Assembly (NCBI RefSeq): GCF_009905215.1
Contig: NZ_CP047593.1
Coordinates: forward strand, 3,724,900 to 3,788,899
Length of the DNA: 64,000 nt
Direction of reading: 5' to 3'
From: Tichowtungia aerotolerans
GTDB taxonomy: Bacteria > Verrucomicrobiota > Kiritimatiellia > Kiritimatiellales > Tichowtungiaceae
The translations under genes were made by a program, and so were the position numbers. Positions within the stretch are counted from its first letter, which is position 1; each line of letters starts with the position of its first letter. The notes below the pieces were generated by a model, which saw nothing but the letters and a program-made list of their open reading frames with translations, was not told the DNA's origin and did not search any database. Positions 54,837 through 64,000 of the stretch are shown here, piece after piece.

Positions 54837-56195
54837 TGCGGACTCTGTCAGCGAATAAAAGCGCAGCAGAATCAGCGATATAAGAATCATCGCCGCCGGA
54901 ATCGAAACGGCGAGAATGCGCATCCACTGTAGTGTGCTCTCGCTTTGATCAGCACCCAGCGCCGCATTAAAGCCGGTTGAGGAAATAACGTAACCGGAAA
55001 TCAGAAGCGCAAGTGAAAGTCCCATCTTGCGAATCCAGCCGCCAACGGCATTAAAAGCACCCTCCATACGGCGACCGGTTTCCAATTCGCCGACATCACA
55101 AATATCGGCGATCATCGAGTTGGAAAGCGTCCAAAGCGCACAGAGACCTGACGACATCAGAAATGACGGGATAATAATCAGCCATGGATGCGCCGGGTTG
55201 TAGCAGACCCATTTCAGCAGCGCGGCAATCAGAGAAATTACCAGAAAGAATGAAAGCGCAAACCGTTTACCCTTGTGGCGGGCCAGGATGCTAACCGGAG
55301 CCACAAACAGGATCCCGCTCACCTGATAGGCCAAAGACGACCATCCGACCCAGACGGCGGCTGAGGCCCGTTCTCCGCCCCAGACATAGTAAATGTTCAC
55401 GTATGGATCGAGGCCGTTGATCATGAACAGCCCTGCGCAGACCGTCAGCACAATCACGTTCAGCAGCACAAACGGACGGTTGGTCAGTGTAGCCTTCAGG
55501 CCGCCGGCCAGCTTCATCCGGGCCTGACTCTGGATCTTCACGTCGTAGCGCTCTTTTGCAAAGAAGACCGGAACCAGCCCGAAAAGGAGCATCACCAGCG
55601 CGGTTCCGCAGCCGACATAGCGCGCGCCCTCTACATTATCTGCGAAGAACGGCAGCTCCGTCAGAGCAAACAGCCACGCCGGCACAAATCCGCCAACCGA
55701 CATGAAAAATGTGCGGTACGCCATCACGCGGGTGCGCTCGTTATAGTCTCCGGTCAGTTCACAGCCCATGGCCGTCCACGGAACAACCCAAATCGTATAG
55801 GCCGTGTAGTAGAGCAACGACATGACGAGGAAATACCAGAAGTACTGCATTTCACTCCAACCGCGCGGCAAAAACCACATGGCGGCAAAGATCAGAGCAG
55901 AAAGCAATGCTCCGGCAAAAACAAACGGACGGCGACGACCCCAGCGGGACCGGAAGTTGTCCGACCAGGACCCGACTACCGGATCGGTGAACGCATCCCA
56001 GATGCGTGGAAGCGACAGCAGCATGCCGACCAATTCCGGTCGCACTCCAAGCCCGATATTAAGCACATAGTTGGCCATCTGTCCGATGGAGTTGCCCATA
56101 ATACATTCGGCCACGGCCCCAGTACCGAACCCTATTTTGTTTTTCAATGAGACCCGCTCTTCGGCCGGAGTCTCATGCTGTTTATTCTGATTCAT
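54783..56195 (-). CDS. GPH-family sugar:cation symporter (MelB-like MFS)
   Basis: A 470-residue polytopic protein with about 12 membrane helices. The N-terminal RIWDAFTDPVVGSWSDNFRS and SRWGRRRPFV segments are the hallmark of the glycoside-pentoside-hexuronide family, which imports sugars, uronides or oligosaccharides with H+ or Na+. It is the only transporter gene in this operon and probably takes up the released monosaccharide or disaccharide. It overlaps the sulfatase stop by 14 bases and ends within the tandem duplication. Confidence 0.88.
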   Translation of the reverse strand: MNQNKQHETPAEERVSLKNKIGFGTGAVAECIMGNSIGQMANYVLNIGLGVRPELVGMLLSLPRIWDAFTDPVVGSWSDNFRSRWGRRRPFVFAGALLSALIFAAMWFLPRGWSEMQYFWYFLVMSLLYYTAYTIWVVPWTAMGCELTGDYNERTRVMAYRTFFMSVGGFVPAWLFALTELPFFADNVEGARYVGCGTALVMLLFGLVPVFFAKERYDVKIQSQARMKLAGGLKATLTNRPFVLLNVIVLTVCAGLFMINGLDPYVNIYYVWGGERASAAVWVGWSSLAYQVSGILFVAPVSILARHKGKRFALSFFLVISLIAALLKWVCYNPAHPWLIIIPSFLMSSGLCALWTLSNSMIADICDVGELETGRRMEGAFNAVGGWIRKMGLSLALLISGYVISSTGFNAALGADQSESTLQWMRILAVSIPAAMILISLILLRFYSLTESAVHEVKVKLAARKTDEGL

Positions 56196-57576
56196 CGTTT
56201 ATCCTGTTTTCTTCAAGCACAGCCGGCTTGGTGTGACTGAAATAACGGTTCCACTGCCCCTTCTGGCCCGTTCCTTCGATATCCGGAACCGGATAGCGGT
56301 CCAGAACCTTTTGAAAACGCTTCCGCACTTCAGAAAGAAGTTCCGGGTCGGACTTCATCGTCATTTTCCGATATTCATTCAGACTTTCGTTACGGTTGTT
56401 TCCGCAATCATAGTAATTGCCCCGGGCATCGCGGAGGAACCGTTTATCACGAACCCATTGACCATCGTAAAACTGGCAAAAAATGGTCTCCCGTTCCTTA
56501 AATGGTTTTCCCAGCAGATACGGCGCAAAACTGTGCCCGTCCAATCCCGCTTTTGCCGGAATGGCTTTACCTCCCAGTTCCGCCAGCGTGGGGACGATGT
56601 CGGTAAAATCAACCAGCACATCCGATGGCGGACGCGGCTGAACTCGACCCGGCCCCCAGACAACAAATGGCACGCGCGGCCCGCGCTCGTCTTCAAATTT
56701 GCATTTGCCGTATGGAGAGGTTCCGTTGTCGCCGGTAAAGATCACAATGGTATCTTCAGAAAGTCCTGCCTCTTCAACGGCTGTCAGAATCCGGCCCAAA
56801 AGATGATCCAGATATTCGAGCGTTGACTTCAGACTGCCGGGCACACGCCCTCCGGTTTTGTTTCCGTTTTCGTCCAATTTCGGCACCGAGGTGTAGGCCC
56901 AGGTTTGATCATTAAAATCCTTATGCGGAAGAAAGGTCGGCCAATACACGAAAAACGGTTCATCCTTATGGCGTTGAATAAAATCGACAATTAAACCGGC
57001 GTGAATGTCCGGCCCGAAATCATTTTCACTCGTCGGGATTCCGGTTCCGTTGTGAATAATCCCCGGATGCCAAAACCACTGAATCTGATACATATGCCCC
57101 GGCCGATCCTGAGGCGGCCCATCGTGCCCGTCCCATATAAGATCAATTGCATACTCATCAAACCCAAATGATTTCGGGTCGGGCTGATAATCCCGGAAAT
57201 GAAATTTTTCAAACCAGGCGGTTGTGTAGCCACGATGCTTCATTACTTTTCCAAGTATATTTTGCCGTTCTGAAAAATCCGGCCCGTGAACCTCGTTGCC
57301 ATACCACTGGGTATGGCAGGCATATTGACCTGTATGCAGCACAGCCCGGGTCGGCGCGCACTGCGGAACCGCCCATGCGGTCTTAAACGCCACACCTTCG
57401 CGCGCCATTCGATCCATGTTCGGCGTATCAATTCCCTTCCCGCCATAAACCGAATATTCCTTCGCCGAAACATCATCGGCCATGATGAAAATGATATTGG
57501 GTTGTCGTCCTGCAAAAATGCACAACGGTAAACTCACGGAAAGCAGAATGGTCTTAAAAAACGTCATTGACTTCAT
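56182..57576 (-). CDS. Secreted sulfatase (canonical CxPxR)
   Basis: A 464-residue sulfatase with a signal peptide (1-22). The formylglycine site is CAPTR (Cys73-Arg77), metal ligands are in MADD (32-35), and IFTGDNGTSPYGK holds the second pair. At the second signature it has EKFHF rather than GKWH, keeping the lysine and histidine. It should cleave sulfate esters outside the cytoplasm after maturation by a formylglycine-generating enzyme or anaerobic maturase, neither found in the window. It follows the GH gene by three bases and overlaps the transporter start. Confidence 0.9.
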   Translation of the reverse strand: MKSMTFFKTILLSVSLPLCIFAGRQPNIIFIMADDVSAKEYSVYGGKGIDTPNMDRMAREGVAFKTAWAVPQCAPTRAVLHTGQYACHTQWYGNEVHGPDFSERQNILGKVMKHRGYTTAWFEKFHFRDYQPDPKSFGFDEYAIDLIWDGHDGPPQDRPGHMYQIQWFWHPGIIHNGTGIPTSENDFGPDIHAGLIVDFIQRHKDEPFFVYWPTFLPHKDFNDQTWAYTSVPKLDENGNKTGGRVPGSLKSTLEYLDHLLGRILTAVEEAGLSEDTIVIFTGDNGTSPYGKCKFEDERGPRVPFVVWGPGRVQPRPPSDVLVDFTDIVPTLAELGGKAIPAKAGLDGHSFAPYLLGKPFKERETIFCQFYDGQWVRDKRFLRDARGNYYDCGNNRNESLNEYRKMTMKSDPELLSEVRKRFQKVLDRYPVPDIEGTGQKGQWNRYFSHTKPAVLEENRINDESE

Positions 57577-57579
57577 CGG

Positions 57580-60500
57580 TCATTCCTCTCCCAACGACTG
57601 CGCGGGAACCACATTATAATCCAGAATAATTTCAGGACGAACAGCTTCCGTCGTATGATCTCCGGTAATCAGGTAGAAGCTTCGCGACGTGCCGGCATAA
57701 TTCGTGCCTCCCCGAATCGTGATCCCATAATTCGGAACGGTACCGTTCACCCATCCTTCCACGAGATCTGCCGCGCCTTCTGATTGAAACTCCAGCCAGC
57801 CACCGGAAGAAACAGCATTGGTGCCGGTAAAATACGTGGGCGATGAAGAGAGTCCAAACCACGTCAGACTTTCCACCTCCTGTTCATCCACAGACGGGGC
57901 CGTGCTCCACATCACATTGGTTTCACTGAAATCGTCTGTATTACGAACCATCACCACATCACTAAAATTGGTCGGGAAAGACGGCCAACTCTTCAACGAG
58001 GTATAGAACCGTATCCGGACAGCAGTCACATCAATCATCTCACCAGCCTCCAGATTATTGGTCACTGCCGCAGTTTCGAACTTAAATAACGAATGATTCT
58101 GTGCCCAATCTGCTGCATTATCATTCCGCAGTCTCGCTGTTGTATCAGAGCCATAATTATCATCCTGAACATTTCCATTGATCCACGAATCATCCACACT
58201 CTCAAGAACGGCTTGCCAGCCGGTTGCCGATTTCTGTCCAAAAGCAATAAAACCGACGCTTTCCGAAGAGTGAACCTGTTCTGCGTCCATCATCACATCC
58301 TCTTCAATTTTAATAACCACCGAACGATCGTCGTAAGCCCGCCGATCGGAATCATTGATCCGCAGACTGCACGGTTCGGAATCATTAAACGTTTCAATCT
58401 GCGCCAGACAACCGCCATAACTTAATGTTTCACCATACCCCACCTCGGCAAAGGTGCTGTCGATCTCATCCCGAAACACATGAAAGCGGGTTCCGTGAAA
58501 ATCAAAAACACCCTCTTCGGCAGCAATGTAATGAATGGTTTCGTCATTATGGGTTTCGTCCGTGTAGCCCTCGCCTTCCTGCACACACACCTTGAATCCC
58601 GATGCCGTAACATCTTTTACCCGCACCGAACAACGCTGATCATCCATACGGCCTCCCAACGAGCACACCACTACCGGAGCATTGGAATAAGCCTGCTGAA
58701 AATCAACCGTCTGCCAGTTCAGATTGACTGGACTGATCCGTCCCGCCTCCAGTTTATGTTCTCCAACGGAATACGCCCCGCTTTCTACGGCCAGAAACGC
58801 GCAGTTTTCGTGTTTGCGACGCACATGATCCGATCCATGAAACTCGGCGAGCTGTGTTTCAAATCCGCGGGCTGTAAAATTTTTCATGCGCATTACGCAC
58901 GGATCGTCTTCAAAAAAGGTCGGCGGACTGACCACAACGACCGGGCTGCTGTAGTCCCGCATCAGCTCCACATCATACCAGCGGGCCCAGTCCGGCATTT
59001 CAATCACAAAAAAGCCCGGCTCCATTTTCGGCTCGTCCTGAAACAACCCGGCAGCATCATGAATCTGAAGCACGTTCAACACACGATATGACACAATGAC
59101 ATCATCAATCATACCATCAAAATGATGAGACACCCCAGGCCCGTATGTACCGAACACATCGCCGTCTGCCGTGGCGCCGACCGCTCCGGCATCCTGATGA
59201 AACCGCAACGATCCCGGAAGCGTGTCATCCACATAATCAACAAGCACGCCGTCAATATACAGGGAATAGCGATGAATCCCCCGGTTATCCGCACCACCGC
59301 CATAGGCGGTAAAAACATAGGCCACATGATGCCAGCTGCCGACGAAAGGAAACGACGCACTGACCGTCTGTCTTCCCCCGTTATACATGTACCGCGCTTC
59401 CAGCAAACCGTCATTAATCTGCATTCCAAACCCGAATGAACCGCTTTCATGGGTTCCGCCCTCATCAAAAAGGGTCTGCGTTCCCGAAACTGTATCGGCG
59501 TTAACCCACATCATCACCGTGCGCGTCCCGGCCGGCTCATGCATCCAGCCGGCCTCGGCCGGTTCAGCCAGACGGATGTATCCCGAACTTCCGTCCAGTT
59601 CAAGAGCGCCGCCGTCAACCCCTCCCGCAGAATGCCATGCGCAGCCGCCGGACAGCACGCCGTCATGCCTGAACATCGACGCATCGGCTGCGGAAGAACC
59701 GGCCGTTTCGTCCAACTTCAGATGCATTGCCCAATCGCGGTTACGCGCTTCATAAGCAGCAATCTGCTCATCCGTTGGAACATCATCTTCGAGAGAACCG
59801 CCATCGGTAAACGTTTCCCGAACGGCATTCAGAAAACCGAACCCGTGATGCGCCGTCGGCATCACCCAATGCCCTTCACCGTACTCGTTCCACGTTCCCA
59901 TCAGTGCAAGTTTTCGGTTCAACGCGCCTTCAGGCTGGGAATCCATAAATGTTTTCACGTCCCCGGTCAGGTCCTTGTATTCATCCGGGTTGATATGAAG
60001 GATAAGACCATGCGTTTGCGGCAACCACGGTTCTTTAAACCACCCCATACTCATGGTGGGAATATCGGTCAGCCACTGGTTTTTCCCTTCGATCCTCATC
60101 ATCTGCTGATCTTCAAACCATTCATACGCGTCCATGTAGTCATAGCCCGCAGCTGAAGCATAAGAAAACTGGGCATCAAACCCGCAATCAATAACCAATG
60201 AACAGACGGACTGCGCCGGGTTTTCATTGCGCGCAATAAACAGAATACCGCTGAAACCGTCCGCAACGGCTTGCGCACGCAACGCATCCAAACATTGCGC
60301 CACCGCTGTCGTGCTGCCCATGCGGTCAATCAGGTGCTGCCAGCCGATAATGCCGACCACGAGCTTGCCGTCGAACGTGAAATAACGCGGGTTGCTGAAA
60401 TAATGCTCTTTCCAGTAACTGTAAAGGTTGGTCTGGATATCGGCAGCACTGCGCGCATCGCCCGATGTCCCGATCGTCCAGGCAATGGCATAACGGATAT

Positions 60501-60861
60501 GGTTTTTAAGATCGGCCTTCTCAATGATTTCAATGGCGTTCAACCGGGGGTTATCCACAATCGGCTCATTTTCCGGCGTCCGGTTATACCAGCAGTGAAG
60601 AAACCACTTGATGCCGTAGTTGCGGGCCCAACGGATCTGCCAGTCCCAGACGTCCGGATTGTCCTGATCGTACCATCCGAGGTGCGGCTTGCGACTCAGG
60701 TAAGGTTTGATGGGGTCCCACCCAAGGTGTTCCCCCTGATTCCACAGGTCACAAAGAATCGCCCCGACCTCATAGGAACTCGCCGGAGGCTGCGGCACAG
60801 GAACCCCGTCATGAGGAGCTCCAAGCGTGAAAATAAGGCCGGCGCACAGGAGAGACATCAT
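57580..60861 (-). CDS. Large secreted WbsX/GH99-like multidomain protein
   Basis: A 1093-residue protein with a short signal peptide (about 1-14). Residues about 25-350 resemble the WbsX/GH99-like glycosyl-hydrolase-type barrel (GWYDQDNPDVWDWQIRWARN; GTWNEYGEGHW). A LamG-like lectin domain follows (about 377-600). Three repeats of about 75 residues, each with PVVVxSxxT...CxxRxKxxTxxGFxxxxxE, occupy about 620-850 and look like H-type-lectin domains. A DNRLRE-type domain (about 893-1085) ends the chain. It is a carbohydrate-active enzyme or binder in the sulfatase operon. The start overlaps the preceding sulfatase stop (ATGA). Confidence 0.78.
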   Translation of the reverse strand: MMSLLCAGLIFTLGAPHDGVPVPQPPASSYEVGAILCDLWNQGEHLGWDPIKPYLSRKPHLGWYDQDNPDVWDWQIRWARNYGIKWFLHCWYNRTPENEPIVDNPRLNAIEIIEKADLKNHIRYAIAWTIGTSGDARSAADIQTNLYSYWKEHYFSNPRYFTFDGKLVVGIIGWQHLIDRMGSTTAVAQCLDALRAQAVADGFSGILFIARNENPAQSVCSLVIDCGFDAQFSYASAAGYDYMDAYEWFEDQQMMRIEGKNQWLTDIPTMSMGWFKEPWLPQTHGLILHINPDEYKDLTGDVKTFMDSQPEGALNRKLALMGTWNEYGEGHWVMPTAHHGFGFLNAVRETFTDGGSLEDDVPTDEQIAAYEARNRDWAMHLKLDETAGSSAADASMFRHDGVLSGGCAWHSAGGVDGGALELDGSSGYIRLAEPAEAGWMHEPAGTRTVMMWVNADTVSGTQTLFDEGGTHESGSFGFGMQINDGLLEARYMYNGGRQTVSASFPFVGSWHHVAYVFTAYGGGADNRGIHRYSLYIDGVLVDYVDDTLPGSLRFHQDAGAVGATADGDVFGTYGPGVSHHFDGMIDDVIVSYRVLNVLQIHDAAGLFQDEPKMEPGFFVIEMPDWARWYDVELMRDYSSPVVVVSPPTFFEDDPCVMRMKNFTARGFETQLAEFHGSDHVRRKHENCAFLAVESGAYSVGEHKLEAGRISPVNLNWQTVDFQQAYSNAPVVVCSLGGRMDDQRCSVRVKDVTASGFKVCVQEGEGYTDETHNDETIHYIAAEEGVFDFHGTRFHVFRDEIDSTFAEVGYGETLSYGGCLAQIETFNDSEPCSLRINDSDRRAYDDRSVVIKIEEDVMMDAEQVHSSESVGFIAFGQKSATGWQAVLESVDDSWINGNVQDDNYGSDTTARLRNDNAADWAQNHSLFKFETAAVTNNLEAGEMIDVTAVRIRFYTSLKSWPSFPTNFSDVVMVRNTDDFSETNVMWSTAPSVDEQEVESLTWFGLSSSPTYFTGTNAVSSGGWLEFQSEGAADLVEGWVNGTVPNYGITIRGGTNYAGTSRSFYLITGDHTTEAVRPEIILDYNVVPAQSLGEE

Positions 60862-62258
60862 GGCCTGCTCTCCTTGTCATCACACAATTCTGGCAACCCG
60901 AAATGACGCTGGCTTTTATTCCATTCTGCCACCAACCCGTTTTGAGCCAGCAGCTCCGGCCATGGCAGCAATGCATCGTGCTTTGCAGAAAGCTCCACTG
61001 TCATTTGATGCAGTCTGTTTTCTAAGGTTTGGAAATCAGGACTGCCGGCCAGATTGTTTTTCTGCTCCGGGTCGGCAATGTTATCAAACAGCACCCACGG
61101 CGCACCGTCGGCATGGCAGGCATACGTGTGTGTTTTTGTGCGCACACCGCGCCACGCATCCGTGCCGCGCCAGATCGACTGATGACAGGGAACCAGATCG
61201 AAAATATAACAGGCGTCCTGCCCGACGGAGTTTGAATCGGAAAAAAGCGCGCTCAAATCATCGCCGTCCGACGCCGGCAGTTTCTGCTCTGCATGAGAGA
61301 GTAAGCTAGCCGGCAGATCGGCTAGGCCGATCAGTTCTTCACAGATTCCGGTTCTAACTCCCGGCCCCTGCATCAGCAACGGCACGCGGACCGACTCCTC
61401 GAACGGCAGTTGTTTGTTAGTCCAGCCCTGCGAGCCGAGCTGGTCGCCGTGGTCGCTGGTATACACAATAATCGTATTTTTAAGCTGACCGGTTTTTTCC
61501 AATGCCTGGACAATCCGCCCAAACTGATCGTCCAGCGCGGTAATGTGTGCGTAATAGCCATGCAGGTTTTTTTCAGCCTGTTCGCGATCCCAATAGCGGT
61601 CCATATCCAGACGATCTGTGATCTTTTCTGACACATTCCCGCGAAGACTCAGTTGCTTATCCGCATACAGGTCCAGATATTTCTGCGGCACATCAAAATA
61701 TGGATCATGCGGCGGTCCCCAGGAAAGCCACAGGCCCCATGGAGCATCAGAAGAACGCTCCATAAAATCGATTGCCAGCGAGGTATAGGTTTCCGCATCG
61801 TATCCATCGATTTCGTGCCGGACATCCTGTTCATCATAATAGAAGGAGCTCATGTAACTGTGATCGCAGTTATTAACCTTCCACTCCTTGAATCCAAGAC
61901 GATGTCCCTCCCGAACCGCCTGATTGCGCGGCACACCGCCAAGATGCCACTTGCCGATATAACCGGTGTGATATCCGGCGGAATTCAGCACATCAGCCAC
62001 GCTCTCCACACCGGTGCGAATTGGCAGATCATTGGTAATCGCACCATGCTTCAGCGGATAGAGACCGGTCAGCAGAGACCCTCGCGCCGGCACGCAGACC
62101 GGCGCGTTGGAAATACACTGATTAAACTGAAGACCGTCGTGTGCGAAACGGTCAAAGTTCGGCGAAATCACGTCGGCACTCCCGTAGCAGCCCAGATCGC
62201 ACCAGCGATGCTGATCGGAAAACACGAAAAGAATATTCGGCTGTTTACGCAGACTCAT
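60858..62258 (-). CDS. Sulfatase (canonical CxPxR) without signal peptide
   Basis: About 466 residues from the ATG at 62258; upstream extension would fuse into the FAD-oxidoreductase frame region and is not credible. The formylglycine site is CVPAR (Cys55-Arg59), with SDQHRW, YIGKWHLGG and YTSDHGDQLG at expected positions. The N-terminus (MSLRKQPNILFVFSDQ) enters the fold directly, with no visible signal sequence, unlike the other two sulfatases. Either it is cytoplasmic and desulfates imported sugar, or it is exported otherwise. The start overlaps the oxidoreductase stop by 14 bases. A near-copy of the dispersed palindrome encodes DFQTLEN (61020-61034). Confidence 0.88.
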   Translation of the reverse strand: MSLRKQPNILFVFSDQHRWCDLGCYGSADVISPNFDRFAHDGLQFNQCISNAPVCVPARGSLLTGLYPLKHGAITNDLPIRTGVESVADVLNSAGYHTGYIGKWHLGGVPRNQAVREGHRLGFKEWKVNNCDHSYMSSFYYDEQDVRHEIDGYDAETYTSLAIDFMERSSDAPWGLWLSWGPPHDPYFDVPQKYLDLYADKQLSLRGNVSEKITDRLDMDRYWDREQAEKNLHGYYAHITALDDQFGRIVQALEKTGQLKNTIIVYTSDHGDQLGSQGWTNKQLPFEESVRVPLLMQGPGVRTGICEELIGLADLPASLLSHAEQKLPASDGDDLSALFSDSNSVGQDACYIFDLVPCHQSIWRGTDAWRGVRTKTHTYACHADGAPWVLFDNIADPEQKNNLAGSPDFQTLENRLHQMTVELSAKHDALLPWPELLAQNGLVAEWNKSQRHFGLPELCDDKESRP

Positions 62259-64000
62259 TATAGGCGCGTATTTCGTAGATTTTTGCGGTCGGAGCCCCGT
62301 AGGTCTGTTCGACAAGCACACGGATTTTTTTTGTTTCCAAACCTTGGAAACGGCAGATGACCCGGCGCTGATAGTTTTTCCGATCCGCAGCCACCGTATG
62401 CCATTCTGAACCATCAAAACAGGATACGGCATAGCTTTTCACCAATCCCTCGATTTCCGGTGTCGCCATCTTCATCCAGCGCTGGGACAACCCGGTATCG
62501 AAGGCCAGATAAACCGCATTGATTTTTTCCGGCTTCGGCAATTCGACTTCCACCCACTGGGGCCCCTCGGACAGCGGCCGGCTTTCCCAGCAGTTCGGTT
62601 TACCTTCGAACGGGCGGGCAATTCCGTTGTTTACATTTTCCGGCCCGGTTTCCGGCCTCATCGAGCCTGAAGCGTTTGCTGTAGCAACAAGGGCCCGATC
62701 TTCCGGATCTTCGTTCACCATCCCAATGATATACTGATCGTCTTTGAGCAACTGCTGCTGCAGTTCCTTGAGATGCCTCTTGTAAATTTCGCGCGGAGCG
62801 CAGTCGTGCTTTTTACACAACGCGGCCGCCGTTCCGGCGGCCTGCCCCATGGACGAGCAGGTCACTTCCACCCGAACGGCTCCCAGCGCGATGGCGCTGA
62901 AGCTTCCGTTGCGCCCTGCGAACAGGAGATTGTTTATATTCTTAGAATAAAGGCTTCGATACGGAATGTGATTGACCGGAACTCTCTTGTAGGCTGTAAA
63001 ACGCTCATATCCCATTACGCCGTCTGGATGATGCACATCCAGCGTCCACCCCGCGTAGGCGACTCGATCCTCAAACAACTCCGCATTCTCTACTTCATTC
63101 TGATTCAGAATATGATCACCCACCAGGCGGCGCGTTTCGCGCATGCCGAGTTTGGTCGGAATATCCAGCAGTTCGAAATTTGCCGCCTTTTCTTTATCAG
63201 CCCAGTGGTTTTTGAAGAAACCCCAGATTCCGGCCACAATGCGGTACAAATAATCCCGGGCCTCTTCCTGTCCGTACAAATCGTCCACATCCCCCGGATA
63301 TTCGAACCACGATGCACCGATATTGAACGCCGACTCCCCTTTTCGCTTATCCATAAACCGTTCCGGATTGGGAATTTTTACGCCCCATTTCGGCAGTGAA
63401 AACTCAACCGGTTTTTTCCGCTCAACCACATAATAAAAATACCCGTCTTTGGTTGCACCGTTGCTCAGTGTGCCGCTCATGGTTTTTTTATCGGCCTCTT
63501 CGGGAGCAAATGCTTCGTTGAACTCGCTTCGCGCTTCACGTCCGAAACGATAGTCCGCGCCCGCGTAATAACCGATCCACCCGTCGCCGGTGCAGTCAAT
63601 AAATGTTTCGCCTCGGTAAACACTGCGCTCGCCGGTAAGTGTGTTATGGGATTCCACCGACCGGATTTTGTTTCCGGTCGTGGTGACCTTGTCTGCATTC
63701 TCGTTCAGAAACAGTGTAATGTTCGGCTCATTCGCAACCACAAACTCCATGGCATAGGACACTTTGCCGTGATCCTTTCGCGGCGAATGAATGCAGCCCT
63801 CACAGCGGATTTCTTCGATAATGCCGGTTTCACGATCAAAGGTTTCGTGCCGTGCCGCGCCGTTCGGAGGAACCATCAGCTCCAGGCTGGCATTGCCGCC
63901 CAGAACCGGACGGTCATGAATCAGCGCCACCCGGCAACCGTTGCGTGCGGCGGCGATCGCCGCCGGAACACCGGCAGGGCCTCCGCCGACAACAACCACG
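62245..64000 (-). CDS. FAD-dependent oxidoreductase with C-terminal discoidin-like domain (5' end cut)
   Basis: At least 584 residues; the N-terminus continues beyond the window. It begins within VVVVGGGPAGVPAAIAAARNG, the FAD-binding Rossmann motif. The domain up to about residue 420 matches FAD-dependent oxidoreductases of the type common in polysaccharide loci of this phylum, including NNLLFAGRNGSFSAIALGAV near its end. A C-terminal beta-sandwich of about 150 residues (WVEVELPKPEKINAVYLAFD) resembles F5/8 type C domains. Substrate unknown. It is the first gene seen of the operon and overlaps the next sulfatase by 14 bases. An exact palindrome copy (62335-62349) encodes CRFQGLET. Confidence 0.8.
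   Translation of the reverse strand, partial: VVVVGGGPAGVPAAIAAARNGCRVALIHDRPVLGGNASLELMVPPNGAARHETFDRETGIIEEIRCEGCIHSPRKDHGKVSYAMEFVVANEPNITLFLNENADKVTTTGNKIRSVESHNTLTGERSVYRGETFIDCTGDGWIGYYAGADYRFGREARSEFNEAFAPEEADKKTMSGTLSNGATKDGYFYYVVERKKPVEFSLPKWGVKIPNPERFMDKRKGESAFNIGASWFEYPGDVDDLYGQEEARDYLYRIVAGIWGFFKNHWADKEKAANFELLDIPTKLGMRETRRLVGDHILNQNEVENAELFEDRVAYAGWTLDVHHPDGVMGYERFTAYKRVPVNHIPYRSLYSKNINNLLFAGRNGSFSAIALGAVRVEVTCSSMGQAAGTAAALCKKHDCAPREIYKRHLKELQQQLLKDDQYIIGMVNEDPEDRALVATANASGSMRPETGPENVNNGIARPFEGKPNCWESRPLSEGPQWVEVELPKPEKINAVYLAFDTGLSQRWMKMATPEIEGLVKSYAVSCFDGSEWHTVAADRKNYQRRVICRFQGLETKKIRVLVEQTYGAPTAKIYEIRAYNESA
62335..62349. repeat. Dispersed palindrome (copy 9)
   Basis: Exact copy (centre ACC), extended to TTTCCAAACCTTGGAAA, inside the 3' end of the oxidoreductase gene. 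Confidence 0.85.

Noticed and set aside
54385-54932. Several overlapping plus-strand open frames with repeated peptides
   Set aside because: They arise from the 149-bp tandem duplication read in other frames and lie opposite real genes.

Overview
The window looks like a chromosomal segment from a marine, polysaccharide-degrading bacterium of the PVC superphylum, most likely Kiritimatiellota (Pontiella-like). This is inferred from gene content only: several formylglycine sulfatases, GH106 and WbsX/GH99-like glycosidases, SGNH hydrolases, secreted proteins with a calcium-binding repeat plus a short beta-rich C-terminal domain, a FloA/NfeD locus, and LptF/G, which implies an outer membrane. No rRNA, tRNA, CRISPR array or insertion sequence was found.

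Layout. 1-3.3 kb (+): NfeD-like protein, exported bactofilin-like membrane protein, FloA and a FloA-linked protein. 3.4-5.9 kb (-): PTS EIIA-CBS regulator and an ion-transporter-superfamily permease. 5.9-12.6 kb (+): nitronate monooxygenase, a GH106 rhamnosidase-like enzyme that sits between two copies of the 5' end of an inositol-monophosphatase gene, that phosphatase, and a methyltransferase, ending in a terminator. 12.8-18.2 kb (+): gyrB, gyrA and a SUI1/YciH protein. 18.2-27.3 kb: secreted BNR protein, parvulin, hisB, rlmN, lptF/G, zwf and a protease-type NfeD.

27.3-41.0 kb (-) is the most unusual region. Ten tightly packed genes encode two large TPR proteins, two small TPR-like proteins, one ExbB/TolQ and two ExbD/TolR subunits, and three TonB-like single-pass proteins carrying von Willebrand A-like domains with degraded metal sites. 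A CRP/FNR-type palindrome lies about 50 bp upstream of the first gene. I read this as a proton-motive-force-driven envelope machine with no named counterpart that I know.

41.1-44.2 kb: SGNH lipoprotein, TrmH-type RNA methyltransferase, a DEDDh exonuclease with a signal peptide, and murB (divergent). 44.2-49.0 kb (-): two beta-helix pectate-lyase-like proteins and a large passenger-like protein with an internal tandem duplication. 49.2-64 kb (-): a polysaccharide/sulfate-ester operon with an FAD oxidoreductase (cut by the window end), three sulfatases, a multidomain WbsX/GH99-like protein, a GPH-type sugar symporter, two SGNH hydrolases and a glycerophosphodiesterase.

Across the window a short palindrome, TTCCAA-N3-TTGGAA, recurs nine times exactly and at least seven more times with one mismatch, in genes and between genes and on both sides of gene starts. 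It is far above chance and is the strongest sequence-level signal here.
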